23,785 nt of DNA from Candidatus Woesearchaeota archaeon (GTDB lineage: Archaea; Nanobdellota; Nanobdellia; Woesearchaeales; BM511): assembly GCA_018221175.1 (NCBI GenBank), contig JAAOYE010000115.1, forward strand, positions 1-23,785, in the 5' to 3' direction. Positions 6,813-12,331 of this stretch are shown piece by piece (the stretch's first letter is position 1; every line of letters begins with the position of its first letter). The notes beneath the pieces are model-generated. The model had not been told where the DNA came from. It saw only the letters and a list, made by a program, of their open reading frames with translations, and did no database searches. Both the position numbers and the translations under genes were made by a program.

Positions 6813-7010
6813 TTAGAAATTAAAATCGCTTTCGTCGCGCTCTTTTTTGCTTTCGTCCATAACAATTATCTCATCATTTACATTGTCAAGGATATCTTGT
6901 GCTGTTTGTTCCTTTTGAAGTGTTCCTTCAGCAGAGCAGTATGGGCATTTAAGAGATTCTTTTCTATGTGGCGGCAATTTGTATTTGCATTTCGTACATT
7001 GGATTGTCAT
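6813..7010 (-). CDS. Small zinc-ribbon protein (65 aa)
   Basis: I do not know the function of this protein. The ATG at 7010 is chosen because a TATA-like box lies about 26 nt upstream; a longer frame to 7106 would run into the neighbouring gene. Residues 5-25 hold C-x2-C, 13 residues, C-x2-C (CTKC and CPYC), a zinc ribbon. The remainder is a charged, mostly acidic tail (ILDNVNDEIIVMDESKKE), probably disordered or helical. Small zinc-ribbon proteins with acidic tails are frequent in archaea and may bind RNA, DNA or other proteins. The stop is only 7 nt from the 3' end of the tRNA gene on the other strand, so the two transcripts probably overlap. Confidence 0.68.
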   Translation of the reverse strand: MTIQCTKCKYKLPPHRKESLKCPYCSAEGTLQKEQTAQDILDNVNDEIIVMDESKKERDESDFNF

Positions 7011-7030
7011 ATGTATATGGTGTAGAATTA

Positions 7031-7043
7031 GTATAAATATTTT
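7031..7043 (-). promoter_or_regulatory. TATA-like box for the 65-aa zinc-ribbon gene
   Basis: On the minus strand the A/T-rich element AAATATTTATAC is centred about 26 nt before the ATG at 7010. It lies between that start and the stop of the gene at 7051-7593. Confidence 0.5.
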
Positions 7044-7050
7044 TTGACTA

Positions 7051-7593
7051 TTATTGTTCGTTTTCTCTAACAGGGTGGAATCCATCTCTTTCAGAATAAA
7101 TTCCAATTAAATCTGCTAGAGGAAAGTCCTTAGTTTCTATTAATAATGGAATTGATGCAAATGAAGGCCTCTTGTAAACTTCATATTCACTAGGTAATAA
7201 ATGATTTTCTAATAAACCTAATCTTTTAGAGTCAAAAACACCGATGACATGATTTGGTGGTATATGTCCTAGTCGAACTTCTATATCCATTTCTCGTGTC
7301 ACTATAACATCTGACAAAGAAACACCCATTTTAAAAATAGTATCACTTATTTCAGGATATACATTAGTAACATATTCATGATCAAAACCACCTAATTTTT
7401 TAAATACATCTAGATAAGATATCGGCACCCTAACAAGAATTGGTTTATTACCATTAAGAGAAATATGTGTATGACCACTTAAATGAATACCTTTTATAAG
7501 GATATCTGATAATACTTCATCACTTTGCCTTTTTGGGATAAAATAACCTGATACGACTTCTACAAACTCCATGCCTTCTAGTACACTATCCAA
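7051..7593 (-). CDS. Unknown protein, 180 aa
   Basis: I do not recognise this family. The protein looks soluble and cytoplasmic, with no signal peptide or membrane helix. The C-terminal half contains R-E-M-D-I-E-V followed by H-I-P-P-N-H-V-I-G-V-F-D (about residues 98-120), which superficially recalls the final strand of ADP-ribosyltransferase-like folds; this is a guess from pattern only. The frame opens with a TTG at 7593, about 28 nt from a TATA-like box and so compatible with a leaderless start. The first ATG, at 7572, would give 173 aa and is an equal alternative. Codons are A/T-ending, as in the unknown protein at 4751-5146. Two GTATACTA repeats lie just upstream of its promoter. Confidence 0.62.
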   Translation of the reverse strand: MDSVLEGMEFVEVVSGYFIPKRQSDEVLSDILIKGIHLSGHTHISLNGNKPILVRVPISYLDVFKKLGGFDHEYVTNVYPEISDTIFKMGVSLSDVIVTREMDIEVRLGHIPPNHVIGVFDSKRLGLLENHLLPSEYEVYKRPSFASIPLLIETKDFPLADLIGIYSERDGFHPVRENEQ

Positions 7594-7614
7594 GATATGT
7601 ATTTATGGTACCAA

Positions 7615-7630
7615 GGATTTATAAATGTTT
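7615..7630 (-). promoter_or_regulatory. TATA-like box for the 180-aa unknown protein
   Basis: On the minus strand AAACATTTATAAATCC is centred about 28 nt before the TTG at 7593 and about 49 nt before the ATG at 7572. Confidence 0.5.
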
Positions 7631-7639
7631 TTTTAGTTG

Positions 7640-7659
7640 GTATACTAAAAAGTATACTA
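7640..7659. repeat. Two GTATACTA direct repeats, possible operator
   Basis: GTATACTA occurs at 7640-7647 and again at 7652-7659, 12 bp start to start. Each contains the palindrome GTATAC. They lie 10-30 bp upstream of the TATA-like box of the minus-strand gene at 7593, where an archaeal activator or repressor could bind. Function inferred from position only. Confidence 0.4.
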
Positions 7660-7663
7660 GAAC

Positions 7664-8212
7664 TTATTTTTGTATATTGATGGTTCTTTTTTCTGTAATT
7701 ATTATATCGACTGAGACATCATGTGCGTCAACAGGAAGAACATCTTCAAGATGATTCTCAAAAACAAGGCCAATTTTGATTCCCTTGTAGTCTTTTAAGA
7801 ATTGGTCATAATATCCCTGACCATAACCTATCCTGTGGCCTTTTTTATCGTACGTTACAGCAGGAACTATCACAATATCACTATTTTCTTTAAATTCTTC
7901 TCCTGTTGGTTCTGATATACCAAAAGAATTCTCTTCCAACCTTCCAAGACTATCAATTTTTATTGGGATAATCGTTTTTGTATCAAGATCTATCTTTGGC
8001 AAAACTACAACTTTATCATTTAAAGCATCCAAAATAAGTCTTGTCGTCGGTACTTCATCTCTAAAACTTGCATAAAACATCACTGTCTTTGCTTTTTTAT
8101 AATGAGATGAAGAAAAGAGCCTTTTTTCAATTGCAAGACTCTTTTTTAAAACAGACTCTTTTGAGTGTTTGCTTCTTTTATCAAGATGCTGTTTTCGAAG
8201 CTTCTTTTTCAT
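7664..8212 (-). CDS. fthC: 5-formyltetrahydrofolate cyclo-ligase
   Basis: This 182-aa protein converts 5-formyl-THF plus ATP to 5,10-methenyl-THF, returning stored folate to the active pool. The family signature RIGYGQGYYDQFL is at residues 127-139, and the preceding IVIVPAVTYDKKG and following GLVFENHLEDVLPVDAHDVSVD blocks match the family order. The basic N-terminus (KKKLRKQ) is also typical, as is the length. The ATG at 8212 is 2 nt after the purD stop, so the two form one operon. Together with purU this indicates a tetrahydrofolate-based one-carbon system. Sure of the family. Confidence 0.9.
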   Translation of the reverse strand: MKKKLRKQHLDKRSKHSKESVLKKSLAIEKRLFSSSHYKKAKTVMFYASFRDEVPTTRLILDALNDKVVVLPKIDLDTKTIIPIKIDSLGRLEENSFGISEPTGEEFKENSDIVIVPAVTYDKKGHRIGYGQGYYDQFLKDYKGIKIGLVFENHLEDVLPVDAHDVSVDIIITEKRTINIQK

Positions 8213-8214
8213 AT

Positions 8215-9540
8215 TTAGTCAAAGGTTCTGCCAAGGCTTTTCATGTGGTCAATTCTTCTTTGCAAAAGGTCTTTTGTGCCAATGTCTGTTCTAAACCTGA
8301 CAGAGCCTTTTACTGCTTGGCACGCTTGTAAAGAGAACTGTTGCGCTTTTTCAACGTCTTTGTCTATGCCTGTAAATGATACAGAACGTGACTTTGACGT
8401 GATAAGCTTCCCATCTTGTTCGTCGATTGAAGCATAGTGCACGACCACGTTTGAATCGTCAACACCTGACATGTCCAGCTCTTCGCCACTTCCCTCAACA
8501 GTATCAGGATATCCTTTTGGAACTACATACCTGCACACCGTTGCAGCGTCCTCATATTCTACAGGAACATCTTTTAATGTGCCATTTACGCAGGCCTCTG
8601 CGACTTTTGAGAAATTTGTCTTCATTATTGGCAATATATTCATTGCTTCAGGGTCTCCAAACCTCGCATTATACTCAATAAGTTTAACGCCGTCTTTTGT
8701 GACGATAAACCCACCGTACATGACACCAACATACTTTTTTCCAGTCTCTTTGTAGATGGCCTGTGCCATCTTCTCTGTGATTTCGTATGCCTGGTCTAGA
8801 TCAACTTGTTTCATAAACTGCAATAATTTCCCTGTTGTGTAGCTTCCCATGCCGCCGGTGTTTGGCCCGGTATCGCCGTTAAACGCTCTTTTGTGATCTT
8901 GGATTGGTGGCGATTCCCATACTGTGACGCCGTCTGTTATTCCCATTAGCGAGAATTCTTCCCCTACAAGCTTGTCCTCAATAACAACTGATGGGTGATC
9001 TCTTAATACTTCTTCACAGTACACTACGCCGTCTTCAACAGAATGCATGTGTTCGCCTGATACTTTGACGCCTTTCCCGCCTGTTAGTCCGTCTGGTTTT
9101 ACAACAAAACCGTTTTCATTGTTTAATTCTTCAATGTACTCTTTGATGCCGTTCATTGACTTGAATGTTTGGTGTTTTGGACAGCCTGGCACATTGTATT
9201 TTACCATAAGCATCCGTGTCCACTCCTTGCTTGTTTCCAACTTTGCAAGCTCTTTTACCGGCCCAAATGATTTCACGCCAAGTGTCTCTAGAAAATCAAC
9301 TACGCCAAGTGACAGTGGCTCTTCTGGCCCGATTACCGCAAAGTCTGGCTTGTTTTTTTCAACAAACGCCTTTAAAGCGTCAAAATCGTCAAATTTATCG
9401 ACTACGATGTAGTCTTTTGACAGCTTCATGATGCCTGGGTTTCTTGCTTTGCCCACTGTAAACAATTCTGAGTCTCTTGCTAAGTTTTCGACCATTGAAT
9501 GTTCTCTAGCCCCGTTTCCGATGAATAGAACTTTTGCCAT
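8215..9540 (-). CDS. purD: Phosphoribosylamine-glycine ligase (GAR synthetase)
   Basis: PurD joins glycine to phosphoribosylamine with ATP, the second step of purine synthesis. The 441-aa length is normal for the single-function enzyme. The N-terminal signature GNGAREHS is at residues 8-15. The ATP-grasp core has KPDGLTGGKGVKV at 148-160, DHKRAFNGDTGPNTGGMG at about 215-232, and NARFGDPEA at 291-299, which binds metal and phosphate. It is the first gene of an operon with fthC. The ATG at 9540 has a GGGGGC Shine-Dalgarno-like run 8 nt upstream, and two TATA-like boxes lie at different distances. Confidence 0.93.
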   Translation of the reverse strand: MAKVLFIGNGAREHSMVENLARDSELFTVGKARNPGIMKLSKDYIVVDKFDDFDALKAFVEKNKPDFAVIGPEEPLSLGVVDFLETLGVKSFGPVKELAKLETSKEWTRMLMVKYNVPGCPKHQTFKSMNGIKEYIEELNNENGFVVKPDGLTGGKGVKVSGEHMHSVEDGVVYCEEVLRDHPSVVIEDKLVGEEFSLMGITDGVTVWESPPIQDHKRAFNGDTGPNTGGMGSYTTGKLLQFMKQVDLDQAYEITEKMAQAIYKETGKKYVGVMYGGFIVTKDGVKLIEYNARFGDPEAMNILPIMKTNFSKVAEACVNGTLKDVPVEYEDAATVCRYVVPKGYPDTVEGSGEELDMSGVDDSNVVVHYASIDEQDGKLITSKSRSVSFTGIDKDVEKAQQFSLQACQAVKGSVRFRTDIGTKDLLQRRIDHMKSLGRTFD

Positions 9541-9561
9541 TAATTATCGCCCCCTAATTAT

Positions 9562-9600
9562 GTTTATAATAGACGACAGAAAGCTTTTTTATATAAAGGT
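9562..9600 (-). promoter_or_regulatory. Two TATA-like boxes for the purD-fthC operon
   Basis: On the minus strand a proximal box (ATTATAAACA, 9562-9571) is about 26 nt from the ATG and would give a leaderless message. A stronger distal box (ACCTTTATATAAAA, 9587-9600) would give a leader of about 25-30 nt carrying the G-rich Shine-Dalgarno at 9549-9554. Either or both may be used. Confidence 0.5.
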
Positions 9601-9636
9601 TTTGGATTTTTTTAAATAAAATCCCTGAAAACACTA

Positions 9637-9670
9637 AAAAATTTCTATGAAATTTTTGGTGTGCCAAAAA
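9637..9670. repeat. Two overlapping inverted repeats in the purD upstream region
   Basis: A perfect 9-bp inverted repeat (arms 9637-9645 and 9649-9657, 3-nt loop) overlaps a perfect 7-bp one (arms 9653-9659 and 9664-9670, 4-nt loop). They share the T run at 9653-9657, so only one can form at a time. They lie between the two divergent promoters. The remainder of the gap 9541-9816 holds those promoters and no gene that I can see. Confidence 0.5.
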
Positions 9671-9758
9671 CACTGTTTGTGAGCATCTTTAATTTTATTC
9701 GGTTTTGTAAATTCCTGATGAATATCTGTCTTCGGTTTTTGTTAAAATTGATAGAAAT

Positions 9759-9768
9759 ATTTATATAC
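9759..9768 (+). promoter_or_regulatory. TATA-like box for the small membrane protein
   Basis: ATTTATATAC predicts a transcript start near 9789, just before the GGTGA at 9791-9795. Confidence 0.55.
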
Positions 9769-9816
9769 AAATAAAATGAGGATGGATAAAGGTGATTTAA
9801 AATCAAGCATTACTTT

Positions 9817-10101
9817 ATGTGGGCAGGAGGAACAATAGTTGTTTTAACAATAATCGTGTCTCTTTTATCAGGACTCCTAACAGAAGCTATATTTTGTGGT
9901 AATTTTGAAGATACAATAGGTGATGAACAAACCAGACTAATCCCTGGCTCTACAACTACAGAAGAGCAAATAAAATGGGCAGAGAACCTTGAGACAAAAA
10001 TACAATGCTCAAATGTAGACACAAAGATATTTTTAAGCTATATCACAATCATCATCGGCGTTTCTTTAGTGCTCGCAGGCTATATCACAAGAAAAAGCTA
10101 G
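9817..10101 (+). CDS. Small membrane protein with two helices, 94 aa or slightly longer
   Basis: The family is not known. A hydrophobic helix spans about residues 5-25 and a second about 69-89, separated by a hydrophilic loop of about 40 residues that contains three cysteines. The last residues TRKS are basic. This predicts a hairpin with an external loop and both ends inside. The first in-frame ATG is 9817, but it has no Shine-Dalgarno at the right distance. GGTGA at 9791-9795, the motif used by other genes here, lies 6 nt before an in-frame ATC at 9802, which would add five residues including Lys and His. An out-of-frame 19-codon ATG frame begins at 9782. The stop shares CTAG with the NOG1 stop. 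Confidence 0.62.
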   Translation: MWAGGTIVVLTIIVSLLSGLLTEAIFCGNFEDTIGDEQTRLIPGSTTTEEQIKWAENLETKIQCSNVDTKIFLSYITIIIGVSLVLAGYITRKS

Positions 10102-11054
10102 ATAAAATCCATTTCTTTTATCTCTTTAAAATCAATAATTACATCTTCATGCTTTTTTGTAAACTCATCAACAATCTTCTTATTAAGAATATCTGTTTTG
10201 GATAAATAAATAACAACTTCTTTGTCAAGCCCCTTGACTCTTTTTAGAAGCTTTTCCTGGTCTTTTAGAGGATATTCTTCTGTTAAGTCAAAAACATAGA
10301 CTATTTTGTCAGCAACATACTTCATAGCAAGATAGGCGATTTTTTCAATATAGTTCATCTTGTCAAACCGGTTTAGCGTCCCAGGTGTGTCTACAAACTG
10401 AACTTTGTCATACTTTTGCTCCATGTATCCAACATTCACACCTTTTGTAGTGAAGGGATATTTGTTTATTTCCGGCTTTGCAGTTGTAAGTTTAGCAAGA
10501 AGTGTAGACTTCCCAACATTTGGAAAGCCCGCGATGCAAATTGTTGGCATCCCTTCTTTTATATTTGGATATTTTCTCATGGTTTTTCGAGCGTTTTCTA
10601 AATAAGAAAGCTCTTTTTTGATTCTTTTAGGAATCGAAGATATTCTCCCATAGTATTCACGGCGATAATCATTAATTTTCTTAAGATCCTGGCACCTCTT
10701 TATTTTTCTATCATACACTCTAAAGATGTCTCCTGTAACTAGTTTTGCGCTGTTTACTGCGCCAAGTGATTTTTTTAAAGTTGCATAGTCAAGAGTGTTT
10801 TTTATCATTTCTTTATAGAATTCAGACATATCATCAAGAGAAGGGAAGCTTTTTACAATCTTTTCAAAGTGAGACTGCAAAGTATCTTTGATAACTGAAA
10901 GCCTTTGAAGCTCAATATTTTTTGACTTTGAAAGCCGTGTCTTCATCTTCTTGCTTTCGCTTCTAGCAAGGTCAGCCTTGTTTTTTGCTCTTTTAAAAGC
11001 CACGTCCAGGTAAAAGTCTGGGTTTTCTACCCTTTTTATCTTTTGAAAGTCCAT
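10098..11054 (-). CDS. NOG1-family GTPase (Obg/HflX superclass)
   Basis: NOG1 is a translational GTPase of the archaeal and eukaryotic lineage linked in eukaryotes to large ribosomal subunit maturation. This 318-aa protein has the NOG1 N-terminal helical domain (about 1-160), then a G domain: G1 GFPNVGKST at 176-184, G2 PFTTKG at 200-205, G3 DTPG at 222-225 and G4 SKTD at 285-288. G4 departs from the usual NKxD by Ser for Asn, which should still favour guanine but is worth noting. The ATG at 11054 is about 27 nt from a TATA-like box and so leaderless. It is transcribed away from the lysine genes. Its TAG stop shares CTAG with the convergent small membrane protein gene. Confidence 0.9.
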   Translation of the reverse strand: MDFQKIKRVENPDFYLDVAFKRAKNKADLARSESKKMKTRLSKSKNIELQRLSVIKDTLQSHFEKIVKSFPSLDDMSEFYKEMIKNTLDYATLKKSLGAVNSAKLVTGDIFRVYDRKIKRCQDLKKINDYRREYYGRISSIPKRIKKELSYLENARKTMRKYPNIKEGMPTICIAGFPNVGKSTLLAKLTTAKPEINKYPFTTKGVNVGYMEQKYDKVQFVDTPGTLNRFDKMNYIEKIAYLAMKYVADKIVYVFDLTEEYPLKDQEKLLKRVKGLDKEVVIYLSKTDILNKKIVDEFTKKHEDVIIDFKEIKEMDFI

Positions 11055-11075
11055 AAAACAAAAGAATCTATTTCT

Positions 11076-11085
11076 GTATATAAAA
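11076..11085 (-). promoter_or_regulatory. TATA-like box for the NOG1 gene
   Basis: TTTTATATAC-type element on the minus strand, about 27 nt before the ATG at 11054. It lies only some 20 bp from the divergent box at 11096-11106. Confidence 0.55.
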
Positions 11086-11095
11086 TTATGGCAAG

Positions 11096-11106
11096 ATTTA
11101 TATATG
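11096..11106 (+). promoter_or_regulatory. TATA-like box upstream of the aminotransferase leader
   Basis: ATTTATATATG is centred about 28 nt before the ATG of a mini-ORF at 11129 and about 116 nt before the aminotransferase start. The message should therefore carry a leader of about 88 nt, unusual in this window. Confidence 0.6.
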
Positions 11107-11128
11107 GGTTAGGATAGAAAGTATTCAC

Positions 11129-11173
11129 ATGAAAAGTTATTTGACAGGTGACTTAGACGCGCTGGCGGGATAA
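11129..11173 (+). CDS. Putative leaderless leader peptide, 14 aa
   Basis: ATG at 11129 opens a 14-codon frame (MKSYLTGDLDALAG) ending TAA at 11171-11173. The ATG falls where transcription should begin relative to the TATA box, as for the other leaderless genes here. It contains GGTGA (11147-11151), identical to the Shine-Dalgarno of the aminotransferase. No run of one amino acid points to a classical attenuator. It may be a regulatory leader peptide or a chance frame in a structured leader. Confidence 0.35.
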   Translation: MKSYLTGDLDALAG

Positions 11174-11200
11174 CTCATTTCTCATAGTTTCACTTGTTAA
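11141..11200 (+). promoter_or_regulatory. Structured 5' leader, possible translation switch
   Basis: An 11-bp stem with two G-U pairs joins TTGACAGGTGA (11141-11151) and TCACTTGTTAA (11190-11200). It encloses two small hairpins (CGC/GCG at 11158-11167; AACT/AGTT at 11072+100 to 11189, i.e. 11172-11175 and 11186-11189), a three-way-junction shape. The TCACT at 11190-11194 can instead pair with the aminotransferase Shine-Dalgarno GGTGA at 11207-11211. The two pairings exclude each other. No known riboswitch class was recognised. Confidence 0.42.
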
Positions 11201-11216
11201 TTATATGGTGATATAT

Positions 11217-12272
11217 ATGTCTGATAAACTATCAAGTCCATCAATTTTCATTGGCGTCCAGGGGAACGGCCTCATTAGTTTTGGCTCTGGACAACCTGAC
11301 TTACCGCCCCCACAAGAAATATTTGACGCCATGAAAAACTTCAAAGCATTTGGCTACGGCCTTATCCAAGGACAGCAAACCCTTAGATACGCCCTTTCAA
11401 AAGAATGTGGTGATGCTGATGAAAACAATTTTGTAGTCACAAACGGCGCTTCAGAAGCACTAGACTTAACATTTAGAAGCATCTGCAAACCAAAAGATAA
11501 AATCCTAATTCATGGACCATATTACTATTCATACGATCCAATGCTAAAGTTTAACCACATAGAGCCAGTAATCACAGAAACTGTGAAGGGAAAAATCCAA
11601 ATGGATGATTTTGAACAAAAAATCCATGACTGCAAAGCAATACTCATAAACTCCCCGTCCAACCCTACAGGAAGAATCCAGGAAATAAAAACACTAAAAG
11701 AAATCGAGAAAATCTGCAAAGACCTTGGAAAAGTGATAATATCTGATGAAGTCTACAAAGACTTAATCTATGAAAGAGAAAACTATATGCTATCAGGCGA
11801 CCACATTGTTACAATAAACAGTTTTTCAAAAACATTTAGCATGTGCGGCTTTAGAGTAGGATACCTATACTCCAACGATAAAAACATTGTAAAAAACGCG
11901 ATAGACATAAAAACCCACGCTTCTATGAACACAAACATCTTAGCTCAGGAAATGGCAGTAGAAGCATTAAAAGTTCCAAAAACCTTTGTTGAGAAACAAA
12001 GAAAGATATGGGAAAACAGACGTGACATAATCTATGAAGGGCTTTGTGACATCGGCCTTGACTTATGGAAGCCAGAAGGCGCGTTCTATGTATTTCCAAA
12101 GGTAAAAAACCCAAGAAAAACTGTCTGGGAACTATACAAAAAACATAAAGTCATAACATATATTGGAGACTGGTTTGGAGACCCAACAAGAATACGGCTT
12201 AGCTACGCCCTAACAATAGACAAAATCGAAGAAGGTCTAAAAAGAATAAAGAAATATCTTAATTCTGGATAA
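11217..12272 (+). CDS. PLP-dependent class I/II aminotransferase (aspartate aminotransferase-like)
   Basis: This 351-aa fold-type I aminotransferase probably interconverts an amino acid and 2-oxoglutarate/glutamate. The ATG at 11217 is preferred over the one at 11205 because GGTGA at 11207-11211 lies 5 nt before it. SPSNPTG near 146-152 holds the Asn that binds the PLP pyridine side. SDEVYKDL near 176-183 contains the Asp that contacts the pyridine nitrogen. SFSKTFSMCGFRVGY near 202-216 contains the Schiff-base Lys205 and the phosphate-binding arginine. It lies before aspartate kinase, so it may make the aspartate that enters lysine synthesis; that is inferred from position. A distinct DapL lies at the far end of the cluster. 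It has its own structured leader. Substrate not certain. Confidence 0.82.
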   Translation: MSDKLSSPSIFIGVQGNGLISFGSGQPDLPPPQEIFDAMKNFKAFGYGLIQGQQTLRYALSKECGDADENNFVVTNGASEALDLTFRSICKPKDKILIHGPYYYSYDPMLKFNHIEPVITETVKGKIQMDDFEQKIHDCKAILINSPSNPTGRIQEIKTLKEIEKICKDLGKVIISDEVYKDLIYERENYMLSGDHIVTINSFSKTFSMCGFRVGYLYSNDKNIVKNAIDIKTHASMNTNILAQEMAVEALKVPKTFVEKQRKIWENRRDIIYEGLCDIGLDLWKPEGAFYVFPKVKNPRKTVWELYKKHKVITYIGDWFGDPTRIRLSYALTIDKIEEGLKRIKKYLNSG

Positions 12273-12304
12273 ATACTCAATTTTATCTTAAAAGTCATGA
12301 AAAA

Positions 12305-12313
12305 TTTATAAAG
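12305..12313 (+). promoter_or_regulatory. TATA-like box for the aspartate kinase operon
   Basis: TTTATAAAG is centred about 24 nt before the ATG at 12332, giving a leaderless message for lysC-dapB-dapA-asd-lysA. Confidence 0.5.
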
Positions 12314-12331
12314 AACATTTAAATCCCACAT

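Noticed and set aside
6759..7025. An 88-codon plus-strand frame beginning with TTG
   Set aside because: It runs through the third intron and last exon of the tRNA and then antisense to the zinc-ribbon gene. It has no start signal and no recognisable motif.
9703..9740. A box C-like TGATGA near 9715, as in C/D guide RNAs
   Set aside because: The preceding base is C, and no matching box D or inner C'/D' pair is found at suitable distance.
11129..11216. A lysine (L-box) riboswitch before the aminotransferase
   Set aside because: The leader is much too short and lacks the five-helix L-box core; only an unnamed structure can be claimed.
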